Source of the DNA: Paulinella micropora
Lineage: Eukaryota; Cercozoa; Imbricatea; Euglyphida
NCBI GenBank assembly: GCA_009731375.1
Contig: BJOX01000008.1
Coordinates: 1,459,936 to 1,516,407 of the forward strand
DNA: 56,472 nucleotides
Direction: 5' to 3'
The notes under the pieces are model-generated. The model worked only from the letters and a program-made list of their open reading frames with translations, had not been told where the DNA came from and searched no databases. Positions 1 through 10,886 of this stretch are shown here, piece after piece. A program made the position numbers and the translations under genes. Numbering within the stretch: the stretch's first letter is position 1; every line of letters begins with the position of its first letter.

Positions 1-907
1 GGTGCACGCAAGGTGCTGCTGCAGAGGCTCATCTGCACCCCACAGGCGCTAATGCGGACAGTAGACGACCTACTGGCCCAAGGCTGGCAGCACTGCCCCG
101 GCGTTGACTGGGCGATGCTGTGGTGCATCTTCCACAAGAATCCGCACGGCATCCGGAGTGTGTGCACCAAGGGCCGCAAGATCGCGTGGGTGCGGGGGCA
201 GCTTCTCGCGGGCCTGCTGGCCAGGCTAGGCGCCGAGCCCACCGAGTACGCCGCCCGCAAGACCAGCGCCGAGCAATGGACATTTGTGCGCGGGGTCTGG
301 GGCCGCGCGGCGCTCCACGCCCAGGACTGCCTGCGGGACGTTTTCGAACAGACCACGCGAGCCGTGCACCGCAAGGTGTTGGCCGCACAAACGCGGCGCG
401 TGGCCGACGCGCTGCGTCTGTCGCAGGCCCTGGCCGGCGACCGACTGTGTCTGCGCCTGGTCCCGCGCGGGGCGCAGCCCGTGCAGGAGATCCCGTTGTT
501 CCTGGACCGCGCAGCGCTGGACCGCCGTGTGCGGCTGTGGCTGCGGCTGTACCGCTGTACAGGAGCTGAGCACGCGCTCAACTGGGTACGGGACGACGAC
601 GGAGAGTTGATCGAGGCCACGCCCGCCGACGGGCGCGACACAAATGTACTGGCCACGCTGCCCGGTGTCGTAGATGTGTCGCCCGCCTCGTACGTTATTG
701 TGTCGCTCGTGCGCAAGGGCGACAGCCTGTGCGGGCTGCGCGCTTGTGCCGGCCCTGGGTACTGCGAGGCGGACTGGAGCGGGCTCGACAGCGGCCGCGA
801 ACGCTGGTACACGCACGAGCTCGCGCCCTGGTGTATACAATGTCTGCGCTGGCCCGCGTGCGTCGCCCGGGCTGGTCGGGCAGTACCTGGGGCCCATACA
901 TTTCTAG
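1..907 (+). CDS. 3' part of an unrecognised GC-rich gene, cut by the window edge
   Basis: An open frame runs in from the left edge with no stop and has no ATG near its start, so the 5' end lies outside the window. I recognise no family. The product is rich in Arg, Leu and Ala, with several Trp and Cys residues, and has the same GC-rich codon use as the viral genes further right. The same frame formally continues to a stop at 1051-1053, but beyond about position 830 it runs into a G/C-homopolymer spacer. The next frame reads more naturally there and ends at a TAG at 905-907 (last residues GQYLGPIHF). I therefore infer a one-base frameshift near 830. The gene probably belongs to the viral block interrupted by the LINEs. 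Function unknown. Confidence 0.5.
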
Positions 908-1287
908 CATTGGCTTTTTTTGTTTGTCCGCGGGACACTTCCCCCACACCCTTCCCTCCCCCCCCCCTTCAGGGGATGCAAAGGGGAAGGTTTGGGAAGG
1001 GGGGGGGGGGAAAGGGAGAGAGGGTCGCAAAAATCTTAGGAGCTATTTTGTAGCAAAGTGATTTATACGACGTTCCTTTGTTTCTTTTTCCTTGCCACAA
1101 CCCCCCGCCACGAGATCGAAGAAAGGATGGAAAGGGGGGGGGGGCAGGGGAGGCGTGAGGTCGCGGAAAGAGGGGAGCGAAACAAGGACTGCCTCTGGGA
1201 GTGTTTTACAAATAAAGAAAACATACTTTAAGAAAAGGCACAAGAAAACTTTGATACAAGTCGCCTCTTCTTGTGCTTGCGAATCCG
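908..1287. other. Intergenic spacer with C and G homopolymer runs
   Basis: No gene is visible. The spacer holds runs of C and G (around 956-968, 1008-1016 and 1134-1144) mixed with AT-rich stretches. Similar homopolymer spacers separate genes in the main viral block (18,330-18,350; 20,095-20,170), a shared style that ties this end to it. Confidence 0.5.
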
Positions 1288-3422
1288 ATGTATACCATCT
1301 CTTATGGGATTTACGAGCTTCGGAATAGCGTAGCTATTTGCTCCGGCGAGACGGTTTGTGTCTGGGCCGGGCTCTGGACAGACTGCTACAATCTGAAACT
1401 GCAGTTTCCTTCCTGGGTAAACGTGGCTTCCCGGTCTACTGCCGATAATTCTACTAACCAGTACTGTGGTTGCCGCCGTGAAAATTATGTTCCTTACTAC
1501 TCTGCCGCCAACACCAGAACGTGTGCGATGGGCTGGGATCTTGCTGCAACGAGGTCCAGCGTCGATAATGGGGGATTCAATAGTGCCGCTTTAGATATGG
1601 CGGGCTGCCAGGGGCCCAAGACAAGCTTAGAATGTGACGCAAGCTGTGCGCCGGGCTGGTATTTTTACTCGATCCCAGACTGTCCGCTATTTCAACAGTT
1701 TCCTTATCAGACGACGTCTGTCCCCGTGTATGGCACGTGGGCGGAACTGCGATGTGATCAGCGGGTGTCGGCGTTGTGCACGAGCACCACCTGCCATCCG
1801 AATGCAACGTGCTCGTATGACAGCGGAGGCTACGCTCTGTGCACCTGTAACGTTGCCGCCTTCCGGCAGAACGACCCGGCCGCCCAGGGCTTCGGCACCA
1901 ACGGCTGCAACCGCATCCCATGCCAGTGGGAGCTCCTGCGCGGGTCGACGTTCGGCTCGCAGTGTAACTACCTGGTACCTGACGGCCCCAAGTGCACGCT
2001 GTTCTGCCAGGCGGGGTATAGGGACAACAACAACGGGCTGGGCGTCGCGTACACGTGCCCGCAGGGCCGGCTGCTGCCGGCCGTCAGCGGCGGGCTGCGG
2101 TGTGTCGCCTACCAGGAGCAGGATATGCTGGCTGGTCTAGGCAGGCTGCAGTACGAGAGTTTGTTGATGGTTCCGGGCGCCGAGATGCAGTGGTACCAAC
2201 CGCAACTGGCGCTGGGCGACCTGGACAGAGACGGGCTCGACGATTTCGTAATGACGTACCGCAACGGGCCAGAAAGCTGGGCCGACACCTACGTGTTTGT
2301 GAGCACGACAGCTAATAATTCACAAATTTATAAGCACTTGTTCAAAGGTCACCTACTAAGCCAGCCGCTAGTCTAGTACCAGGGCGCTATTTGGGGCTTG
2401 AATGATTGGAATTGGGTACAAGCCAGCCGTTGGGACTGGCCGCCTCCCGCTGGCACGGACTGGGGGTACGTCAGCGTCAGTGCCCGCTCGATGTATTTCG
2501 AAACTGCTGATCGCTGCCCCTTTATGTTTTCGTCCGTGCCTGTGCGGGACAGCCTTTTGTTTATGCTGCTTCCCTGTGCAAGATCGACGTTTTTGTTGTC
2601 ACCCAAAGAGCTCGTGGTGCCATACCGCCTGTACAACTTGTCCAACGGCAAGGCGATATTAGGCAGCGGGTCAGTGCCCTGGGCCAAGGCCAACGACCCG
2701 CCGTGGGGCTCGCCGCTGTGGCAAGAAAACCCTACCGGCTTGGGCCTGATGGGCCAGTGCAATGTTTTGGTTTGGCTCGAGAGCACGGGTGTCTTAGGCC
2801 AGCGGCTGTTGTGGTCGACCACAGACCTGATAGTGCAGTGCCTTTCAATCCCGTCCGCCACGGCAGCGTTCGCGGTTACGTCGACCGGCTCGCTGCTGTT
2901 CATCTCCACTACGGGCGACCCGCGCAACGGCACGTTCACTGTCGACGAGATAGCCACGGACGTGGGTCAGGTGCACTACTGCAGCGGTAGCGCCAGGCCC
3001 AAGCTGCGGCTCGCGGTGTTGAGCCCCAGCGGGAGGGCCGTTCGAGTGCTAGCCCAGAACCCGTGAACGAGCGCTCTGCCTTTGACACCGTGGCTAGCCT
3101 ACCGCTGCAAGGATCGTCCGACACGGTGTTCATGCGCGTGGCGTGCCTGAGGCCGAGTCTCAATGAGCGCGACGACTACAACCTGTTGATCGCCCGGCTG
3201 CTGGCCGGTCAGACGTCGCTGAACCAGTCTTCGTTCCTGATACGCCTGCCAGTGACACAAACTACGGGCGGCAGCGCGCTGCGGTTGCTGGACCGCTGCG
3301 CTTTTGTCAAATGTACCGCCAATGCCACGTGCGAGCTGCTCAACACGTGGCCGCGCTGCCGCTGCGCCGCGGGGCTCGTCGGGGACGGCGTGCGTTTCTG
3401 TGTGCCGCGCCCGCCGGTTTGA
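1288..3422 (+). pseudogene. EGF / FG-GAP secreted-type protein, broken by one stop and one frameshift and cut at its 3' end by a LINE
   Basis: The first ATG of the frame is at 1288; I see no signal peptide, so a 5' exon may be missing. The product is cysteine-rich. An EGF-like segment (CTSTTCHPNATC and following cysteines) is encoded near 1780-1850, a second Cys-rich block follows, and a calcium-loop FG-GAP/VCBS motif (DLDRDGLDD) lies near 2220. A final EGF-like domain (CAFVKCTANATC...CRC) ends the gene. The frame is interrupted by a TAG at 2374-2376 and shifts by one base near 3062; sequence on both sides is clearly coding. The terminal TGA at 3420-3422 uses bases of the LINE 3' end, so the original protein was probably longer. 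By family knowledge such domains mediate adhesion. A viral surface protein is likely from context, but a host gene is possible. Confidence 0.6.
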
Positions 3423-6400
3423 GCACCGTAAGCTTGCGCAAGCACAATGATGACATTGTATGAGGCCTAAACCCCCGAAGGGACCTAGCCCGGGCTATGC
3501 AACACTGGACGGCTATGACGGAATGCAGTCACCGATACGGACTAGAGGAAGATTAGTCCAATTTTTGACTGCACAGGAGCGATAGATCGCAAAAGAGCAA
3601 CGAGCTACGCAGGACGATAGCTTGAAGGAAAGGGATTTGGATTGGGGATGTGAAAAACCCAAGGCGCGGAAACATCGATGAACAGAGAACGATACCATGC
3701 CGCGAGCCCCGCATTCGATTGGTCGAAGGTGGCAGGTCCATCCGTTGTCCTCGATTTGAGATTTGAGCCCATTATATCGGTTAGTCTTGTAGGCTCGTGC
3801 ATCAAGGATGTTTTCCTCGACCGGGCACGTGAGCTCGATCAGTATACATATCTTGGTAGACAATGACCAGACAACAATATCGGGGCGGAGGTCAGTGACA
3901 CAGATGTGGACAGGAAAGGCTTGCTCAGAACCGGTGTACTGGGTTTGGAGCTGCCAATCGTTTGCGGTGTCAAGCAGGCATGGACGATGAAATGACTGCC
4001 CTTTAGACTTCTGCTCGCCCTCTTTCACAAACATAGACTTTGATTCATTTTCGTCTATACGGGAGCGTTTGTTATGGCTCTCGATGTGTTTTTGAAGGGG
4101 AGCTTCAATAGTGCAGAGCACAGAGTCGTGACGCCAGGTATAACGGCCTTGTTTGAGGGCAACATGGCAACCGGAGAGGATGTGACATAAATGTGCTTGA
4201 CCAGAACAGAGAGCACACTTGTTGTTGGGAATGATTCCCCACAGACGTCTAAGGTCGGGGGTAATAACCGAGTTTGTGCTTGCATTGATGACCCAAGAGA
4301 TTAAGCGGGGATTACGGGTTCCGATGAGGCGAGCCCAGGAGAGGTCAAAGGGGCATGCGTCTTCAAAACGAAGAAAGCACCCTTGCATGGCTTTGTCCAT
4401 GTCATGCACTGTGGTTGCCTCAAGTATTGTCTCAGCAGCTAATTCTAAAATCCTGTCTTTGCGGTCTGTGATGGAATGTTCTTTTGGGTAGCGACCATGG
4501 CCAAGTCCGAGATGATCGGATTGGCCTCGATGTTTGAATTCAAAATCAACTTGTGCCTCAAGCTTTTCGAGCACAGGCTCTGGTTTCCAGATAGTTCGAA
4601 ACGTTTCGTGTTTCGTCAGGTTCATCGCATAGATGGACGAGAGGTGTTTATCTGGGCAGTACTTCAGCATGTGAGCACGGTTGATTTGAAGTCGCTGGTA
4701 AAAAGAGACGATGGACTGGAGCTGTAGACCGAATTTCGAGCGTGGGCGGTAAAGGCAGGAGACCAGAGCTCTTTTGTAGATATTGACCCATTTTTTGAGG
4801 AAGCGGGTCGCAATTTTCTCAAGGGTTTTGGCGAAAGATAAGCAGAGGTCATAAATGAGAAATGGCCAGGCAAGTGACTGGACAGCATAGTGCTGGTAGA
4901 GCCAAAGTTTCATAAAGCCATTGATCGAGCAGCTAATAGTATCGATGGCTTGCATAGAAAGAATGAACTTCTTTTGGATTTCTGCGCGTTGTTCGTTTTC
5001 GTTGAGGTCATGGTAGACAATCCATCCGAGGTCTTTGAAAGGCTTGTCAGCGATGAAGTTAATTGGTTTGCCAGTAATAGTCAGGGCGGGGTCGAAAGGT
5101 GGGAACGAAATCGGCATTAATCGTTTGAGACCCTTATGGTCGTCGGCTTTAGTCCAATATTTGAAAGCAAGGCTTTTGCATTTGGGCGGTTTCGCGGCCA
5201 TTGTTCTGGTCCATGACAGAAATTTGTCTATCATGTTGATGGACGATTGACAGTGTTTCGTGGATCGGCTGTGTAGTTTGAGATCGTCAGCATAGGCAGC
5301 TTCGTGCACGATTACTTCATCCGTTGAGGTCTTATGTTTGAAATGGTAACCGTTGTTTTTGGTCAACGATGATAGGAGGTCAAGTAGTAGATTGAAAACT
5401 ATATTGAAAAGGAGAGGAGAGATGCAGCATCCTTGAAAGACGCCCACAGCAAAAACGAAGGGTTCTGATGACCATTCTTTCCCTTCGATTGTGGCTACTA
5501 AGAGTTCGTAATATAAGAAGATTATGCGTGCAAACATAGGGGGCACGTGGTACCACCAGAGAGCGAACTGGATCAAGTTGTGATTTACGCTTCCAAAAGC
5601 GTTTTGTAGGTCAATCCATGCTATGACCAGTTGGCGATAGTGATCTTTTGCATTTCTGATGGTAGCCTTTGTGGTAGCAATGTGTTCGGGGCATCCTGCA
5701 ACGTTACGGAGGAAACCCTTTTGTTTTGCTCTGTCAAAGTATTTGTTATCCAGCAGAAAACTCTCTAGGCGTTTTGACCACAAAGAGAAAAATACCTTAC
5801 CCGAGCAGTTTGTCAGAGCAATCGGACGATAGTTTGAGGCCTGAAGTGGATCGCCGTCCTTATGAAGGAGGGAGATAGCAGCGTGGGCCCAGCTGTTAGC
5901 TACATCAGTTGTCCAACACTTGACAATGAGTTTGTGTAAGAAAGATAAAGCGGTGGGAAGTCTCTTGTAAACAAGGTAGCTAATACCATCTCTGCCAGGG
6001 GCTGCACCATTACGCTTAGCGAGCACAGATCTTTTGGTTTCCAAGAAGGACGGTGGCTTGAGGTCAAAGGGGACAGTTGGTAGAGGTGGGCGAACCATTT
6101 CAGGTAAGGGCACGTAGGTTTGTTCACGATTAGCGTCTTTGTATAGGTTGGGAAAGTAGGAATCACAGTCTTCTTTGGATAGGGAGGAAGTGGTTTGGGT
6201 TGAGGGGGGATGAAACAGATTTTTGGCAAACTTATGAGGGTCAGTTCGGAAGCGTGTATTTGCTTGTCGTTGAGCGGAGCTTAAAGTTGCTTCCTTGAGA
6301 CGACGGCGGAGGCGGTTACCGGTCTTCAATAATACTCGCCAAGTTTTTTGCAGGCTTTTTGCAACAGCAGCTGGAATTGAACCTGCCCTTTTGAGATCTC

Positions 6401-7325
6401 GCAGATGTCTCTTTTGGACCAGTTTTTGTTGTCGGTTTTGCGTGAGTTCTGTTTGGAGCCGGATTACGTGGCGGTTTTTTCGCTCATGAGTTTGTTCTTC
6501 TGTTTTTGTTTGAGGTACCCGTTGTGATATGAAGTCGTAGAGATATCTTTCAAATTTCGCTACTGCTTCGTCACACGACAGGCGTTTGATGAGAGAGGAG
6601 GGGAGGATGAGAGGGAGTGCGGATTGGAGTTCTTCTTCAATGCCTTTCCATTCGCTTGGTGTTGATGGCAATACCAGGCGTTTTCTTCTTTCGGTTGGTT
6701 CTTTCGGGGCACTTCTTGTCCGATGGACGAAATGGGAGTATGTCTCGGCGTCAACACAGTGGGTGGAATCCAGGTTGATAATGCCGGGTTGCGACTTGTA
6801 GTCCGGATGGACGTGCGCTTTTGGGCTCTTCTTTTCGAGGAGGCCCGAAAGGTCTTCGTAAGGGTGAACATGAGCAAAATCTTCTCCAGGGGGTTCAGGC
6901 GGTGCAGAGCACGCACTGGGAGGGTGACGGCGGCCACTCCGGAGGGAATAGCGGTGCGTCGGTAGGTTTTCGCATGTAGTTTTTGTAACTTACGGCTTAA
7001 CTTAGGGGAAGCAAGCCTCTTTGTTTAAGCCAGGGTTGTCAGCCCAAGAAGAAAAAGGAGAAAGGTTTGGTTGCCGCGCTTTATCGCCGCGACGGGGTCA
7101 CATATGGATGAGATGTCGCAAAGGAATGTAGTCCTTGCAAAGGAACGCAGTTTCACATCAAACAATAATTTGTGTACTGTGCATGTGTCCGGGATGGGAA
7201 TCACGGGTAGACTGTGTTCTGGAAAAAGAAGAGGAGGAAGGACGTTGAAGAAAAAGGCAATCTAGGAATGGAGAGTGGGAGGATAAGGAAGAAGAGAAAG
7301 AAAAGGAAGCCGTTAGTCCAAGTGT
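3418..7325 (-). mobile_element. Non-LTR retrotransposon (LINE), restriction-like-endonuclease type, copy 1
   Basis: A full-length element lies on the minus strand. Its 3' end is at 3418-3421 and its 5' end meets the 3' end of copy 2 at 7325/7326. Both copies end with the same sequence, which includes a perfect 12-base palindrome (3432-3443). The 3' UTR is only about 90 bases and has no poly-A tail. The 5' UTR carries one copy of the roughly 198-base unit that is repeated in copy 2, followed by about 280 bases found only here. The two copies are nearly identical, which implies recent activity. Confidence 0.93.
3513..6989 (-). CDS. LINE polyprotein: reverse transcriptase plus CCHC knuckle and restriction-like endonuclease (copy 1)
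   Basis: An uninterrupted frame of about 1,158 codons runs from just after a TAA at 6990-6992 to a TAG at 3513-3515. It has no ATG in roughly its first 300 codons; the codon at 6669-6671 often chosen as a start is TTG. The middle carries the RT fingers (GAAPGRDGISY; NYRPIAL), the palm motif AYADDLKLHS and the FQGCCISPLLFN block. The C-terminal part has a CCHC knuckle (CALCSGQAHLCHILSGC) and a PD-(D/E)xK-type endonuclease (RPDIVVW, then ILIELTCPVEENI and a conserved KxxRY). This order is that of the R2/NeSL/CRE superclade, which nicks DNA and primes reverse transcription from the nick. Elements of this group often insert site-specifically and may start translation without AUG. The frame is intact and probably active. 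Confidence 0.93.
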   Translation of the reverse strand, partial: VTKTTCENLPTHRYSLRSGRRHPPSACSAPPEPPGEDFAHVHPYEDLSGLLEKKSPKAHVHPDYKSQPGIINLDSTHCVDAETYSHFVHRTRSAPKEPTERRKRLVLPSTPSEWKGIEEELQSALPLILPSSLIKRLSCDEAVAKFERYLYDFISQRVPQTKTEEQTHERKNRHVIRLQTELTQNRQQKLVQKRHLRDLKRAGSIPAAVAKSLQKTWRVLLKTGNRLRRRLKEATLSSAQRQANTRFRTDPHKFAKNLFHPPSTQTTSSLSKEDCDSYFPNLYKDANREQTYVPLPEMVRPPLPTVPFDLKPPSFLETKRSVLAKRNGAAPGRDGISYLVYKRLPTALSFLHKLIVKCWTTDVANSWAHAAISLLHKDGDPLQASNYRPIALTNCSGKVFFSLWSKRLESFLLDNKYFDRAKQKGFLRNVAGCPEHIATTKATIRNAKDHYRQLVIAWIDLQNAFGSVNHNLIQFALWWYHVPPMFARIIFLYYELLVATIEGKEWSSEPFVFAVGVFQGCCISPLLFNIVFNLLLDLLSSLTKNNGYHFKHKTSTDEVIVHEAAYADDLKLHSRSTKHCQSSINMIDKFLSWTRTMAAKPPKCKSLAFKYWTKADDHKGLKRLMPISFPPFDPALTITGKPINFIADKPFKDLGWIVYHDLNENEQRAEIQKKFILSMQAIDTISCSINGFMKLWLYQHYAVQSLAWPFLIYDLCLSFAKTLEKIATRFLKKWVNIYKRALVSCLYRPRSKFGLQLQSIVSFYQRLQINRAHMLKYCPDKHLSSIYAMNLTKHETFRTIWKPEPVLEKLEAQVDFEFKHRGQSDHLGLGHGRYPKEHSITDRKDRILELAAETILEATTVHDMDKAMQGCFLRFEDACPFDLSWARLIGTRNPRLISWVINASTNSVITPDLRRLWGIIPNNKCALCSGQAHLCHILSGCHVALKQGRYTWRHDSVLCTIEAPLQKHIESHNKRSRIDENESKSMFVKEGEQKSKGQSFHRPCLLDTANDWQLQTQYTGSEQAFPVHICVTDLRPDIVVWSLSTKICILIELTCPVEENILDARAYKTNRYNGLKSQIEDNGWTCHLRPIECGARGMVSFSVHRCFRALGFSHPQSKSLSFKLSSCVARCSFAIYRSCAVKNWTNLPLVRIGDCIPS

Positions 7326-7421
7326 TTTGAGCACCGTAAGCTTGCGCAAGCTACAATGATGACATTGTATGAGGCCTAAACCCCCGCAGGGACCTAGCCC
7401 GGGCTATGCAACACTGGACGG

Positions 7422-10400
7422 CTATGATGGAATGCAGTCACCAATACGGACTAGAGGAAGATTAGTCCAATTTTTGACTGCACAGGAGCGATAAATCGCA
7501 AAAGAGCAACGAGCTACGCAGGAGGATAGCTTGAAGCAAAGGGATTTGGATTGGGGATGGGAAAAACCCAAGGCGCGGAAACATCGATGAACAGAGAACG
7601 ATACCATGCCGCGAGCCCCGCATTCGATTGGTCGAAGGTGGCAGGTCCATCCGTTGTCCTCGATTTGAGATTTGAGCTTGTTGTATCGGTTGGTCTTGTA
7701 GGCTCGTGCGTCAAGGATGTTTTCCTCGACCGGGCACGTTAGCTCGATCAGAATACATATCTTGGTAGACAGTGACCAGACAACGATATCGGGGCGGAGG
7801 TCAGTGACACAAATGTGGACAGGAAAGGCTTGCTCAGAACCGGTGTATTGGGTTTGGAGTTGCCAATCGTTTGCAGTGTCAAGCAGGGATGGTCGATGAA
7901 ATGACTGTCTCTTAGGCTTCTGCTCGCCCTCTTTCACAAACATAGACTTTGATTCATTTTGGTCTATAGGGGAGCGTTTGTTATGGCTCTCGATGTGTTT
8001 TTGAAGGGGAGCTTCAATAGTGCAGAGCACAGAGTCATGACGCCAGGTATAGCGGCCTTGTTTGAGGGCAACATGGCAACCGGAGAGGATGTGGCATAGA
8101 TGTGCTTGACCAGAACAGAGGGCACACTTGTTGTTGGGAATGATTCCCCACAGACGTCTAAGGTCGGGGGTAATAACCGAGTTTGTGCTTGCGTTGATGA
8201 CCCAAGAGATTAAACGGGGATTACGGGTTCCGATGAGGCGAGCCCAGGAGAGGTCGAAGGGGCATGCGTCTTCAAAACGAAGGAAGCACCCTTGCATGGC
8301 TTTGTCCATGTCATGCACTGTGGTTGTCTCAAGTATTGTCTCAGCAGCTAATTCTAAAACCCTGTCTTTGCGGTCTGTGATGGAATGTTCTTTTGGGTAG
8401 CGACCATGGCCAAGTCCGAGATGATCGGATTGGCCTCGATGTTTGAATTCAAAATCAACTTGTGCCTCAAGCTTTTCGAGCACAGGCTCTGGTTTCCAGA
8501 TAGTTCGAAATGTTTCGTGTTTCGTCAGGTTCATCGCATAAATGGACGAGAGGTGTTTATCTGGGCAGTACTTCAGCATTTGAGCACGGTTGATTTGAAG
8601 TCGCTGGTAAAAAGAGACGATGGATTGGAGCTGTAGACCGAATTTCGAGCGTGGGCGGTAAAGGCAAGAGACCAGAGCTCTTTTGTAGATATTGGCCCAT
8701 TTTTTGAGGAAGCGGGTCGCAATTTTCTCAAGGGTTTTGGCGAAAGATAAGCAGAGGTCATAAATGAGAAATGGCCAGGCAAGTGACTGGACAGCGTAGT
8801 GCTGGTATAGCCAAAATTTCATAAAGCCATTGATCGAGCAGCTATCGATGGCTTGCATAGAAAGAATGAACTTCTTTTGGATTGCTGCACGTTGTTCGTT
8901 TTCGCTGAGGTCATGGTAGACAATCCATCCGAGGTCTTTGAAAGGCTTGTCAGCGATGAAGTCAATCGGTTTGCCAGTAATAGTAAGGGCGGGGTCGAAG
9001 GGTGGGAACGAGATCGGCAATAATCGTTTGAGACCCTTATAGTCGTCGGCTTTAGTCCAGTATTTGAAAGCAAGGCTTTTGCATTTGGGCGGTTTCGCGG
9101 CCATTGTTCTGGACCATGACAGAAATTTGTCAATCATGTTGATGGACGATTGACAGTGTTTCGGGGATCGGCAGTGTAGTTTGAGGTCGTCAGCATAAGC
9201 AGCTTCGTGCACGATGACTTCATCTGTTGAGGTCTTATGCTTGAAATGATAACCGTTGTTTTTGGTCAAGGATGATAGGAGGTCAAGGAGTAGGTTGAAA
9301 ACTATGTTGAAAAGGAGAGGAGAAATGCAGCATCCTTGAAAAACGCCAACAGCAAAAACAAAGGGTTCTGATGACCAATCTTTCCCTTCGATTGTGGCTA
9401 CTAAGAGTTCGTAGTATAAAAAGATTATGCGAGCAAACATAGGGGGCACGTGGTACCACCAGAGAGCGAACTGGATCAAGTTGTGGTTTACGCTTCCAAA
9501 AGCGTTTTGTAGGTCAATCCATGCTATGACCAGTTGGCGATAGTGATCTTTTGCATTTCTGATGGTAGCTTTTGTAGTAGCAATGTGCTCGGGGCATCCT
9601 GCAACGTTACGGAGGAAACCTTTTTGTTTTGCTCTGTCAAAGTACTTGTTATCTAGCAAAAAACTCTCTAGGCGTTTTGACCACAAAGAGAAAAATACCT
9701 TACCCGAGCAGCTTGTCAGAGCAATCGGACGATAGTTTGAGGCCTGAAGTGGATCGCCGTCCTTATGAAGGAGGGAGATAGCAGCTTGGGCCCAGCTATT
9801 AGCTACATCCGTTGTCCAACACTTGACAATGAGTTTGTGTAAGAAAAGTAAAGCGGTGGGAAGTCTCTTGTAAACAAGGTAGCTAATACCATCTCTGCCA
9901 GGGGCTGCACCATTACGCTTGGCAAACACAGATCTTTTGGTTTCCAAGAAGGACGGTGGCTTGAGGTCAAAGGGGACAGTTGGTAGAGGCGGGCGATTCA
10001 TTTCAGGTAAGGGCACGTAGGTTTGTTCACGATTAGCGTCTTTGTATAGGTTGGGAAAGTAGGAGTCACAGTTTTCTTTGGATAGGGAGGAAGTGGTTTG
10101 GGTTGAGGGGGGATGAAACAGATTTTTGGCAAACTTATGAGGGTCAGTTCGGAAGCGTGTATTTGCTTGTCGTTGAGCGGAGCTTAAAGTTGCTTCCTTG
10201 AGACGACGGCGGAGGCGGTTACCGGTCTTCAATAATACTCGCCAAGTTTTTTGCAGGCTTTTTGCAACAGCAGCTGGAATTGAACCTGCCCTTTTGAGAT
10301 CTCGCAGATGTCTCTTTTGGATCAGTTTTTGTTGTCGGTTCTGCGTGAGTTCTGTTTGGAGCCGGATTACGTGGCGGTTTTTTCGCTCATGAGTTTGTTC

Positions 10401-10886
10401 TTGTGTTTTTGTTACCCGTTGTGATATGAAGTCGTAGAGATATCTTTCAAATTTCGCTACTGCTTCGTCACATGACAGGCATTTGATGAGAGAGGAGGGG
10501 AGGATGAGAGGGAGTGCGGATTGGAGTTCTTCTTCAATGCCTTTCCATTCGCTTGGTGTTGATGGCAATACCAGGCGTTTTCTTCTTTCGGTTGGTTCTT
10601 TCGGGGCACTTCTTGTCCGATGGACGAAATGGGAGTATGTCTCGGCGTCAACACAGTGGGTGGAATCCAGGTTGATAATGCCGGGTTGCGACTTGTAGTC
10701 CGGATGGACGTGCGCTTTTGGACTCTTCTTTTCGAGGAGGCCCGAAAGATCTTCGTAAGGGTGAACATGAGCAAAATCTTCTCCAGGGGGTTCAGGCGGT
10801 GCAGAGCACGCACTGGGAGGGTGACGGCGGCCACTCCGGAGGGAATAGCGGTGCGTCGGTAGGTTTTCGCATGTAGTTTTTGTAAC
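7422..10886 (-). CDS. LINE polyprotein: reverse transcriptase plus CCHC knuckle and restriction-like endonuclease (copy 2)
   Basis: An intact frame of about 1,154 codons is open from after a TAA at 10887-10889. It has the same domain order as copy 1: N-terminal basic region, RT with YADD, CCHC knuckle and restriction-like endonuclease with RPDIVVW and IELTCPVEENI. Relative to copy 1 it lacks a few codons after the ISQRV motif and two before CSINGF. Both differences keep the frame, which suggests selection for coding. As in copy 1, no ATG is available for the N-terminal part. Two intact copies make this the best internal standard in the window for sequence accuracy. Confidence 0.93.
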   Translation of the reverse strand, partial: VTKTTCENLPTHRYSLRSGRRHPPSACSAPPEPPGEDFAHVHPYEDLSGLLEKKSPKAHVHPDYKSQPGIINLDSTHCVDAETYSHFVHRTRSAPKEPTERRKRLVLPSTPSEWKGIEEELQSALPLILPSSLIKCLSCDEAVAKFERYLYDFISQRVTKTQEQTHERKNRHVIRLQTELTQNRQQKLIQKRHLRDLKRAGSIPAAVAKSLQKTWRVLLKTGNRLRRRLKEATLSSAQRQANTRFRTDPHKFAKNLFHPPSTQTTSSLSKENCDSYFPNLYKDANREQTYVPLPEMNRPPLPTVPFDLKPPSFLETKRSVFAKRNGAAPGRDGISYLVYKRLPTALLFLHKLIVKCWTTDVANSWAQAAISLLHKDGDPLQASNYRPIALTSCSGKVFFSLWSKRLESFLLDNKYFDRAKQKGFLRNVAGCPEHIATTKATIRNAKDHYRQLVIAWIDLQNAFGSVNHNLIQFALWWYHVPPMFARIIFLYYELLVATIEGKDWSSEPFVFAVGVFQGCCISPLLFNIVFNLLLDLLSSLTKNNGYHFKHKTSTDEVIVHEAAYADDLKLHCRSPKHCQSSINMIDKFLSWSRTMAAKPPKCKSLAFKYWTKADDYKGLKRLLPISFPPFDPALTITGKPIDFIADKPFKDLGWIVYHDLSENEQRAAIQKKFILSMQAIDSCSINGFMKFWLYQHYAVQSLAWPFLIYDLCLSFAKTLEKIATRFLKKWANIYKRALVSCLYRPRSKFGLQLQSIVSFYQRLQINRAQMLKYCPDKHLSSIYAMNLTKHETFRTIWKPEPVLEKLEAQVDFEFKHRGQSDHLGLGHGRYPKEHSITDRKDRVLELAAETILETTTVHDMDKAMQGCFLRFEDACPFDLSWARLIGTRNPRLISWVINASTNSVITPDLRRLWGIIPNNKCALCSGQAHLCHILSGCHVALKQGRYTWRHDSVLCTIEAPLQKHIESHNKRSPIDQNESKSMFVKEGEQKPKRQSFHRPSLLDTANDWQLQTQYTGSEQAFPVHICVTDLRPDIVVWSLSTKICILIELTCPVEENILDARAYKTNRYNKLKSQIEDNGWTCHLRPIECGARGMVSFSVHRCFRALGFSHPQSKSLCFKLSSCVARCSFAIYRSCAVKNWTNLPLVRIGDCIPS

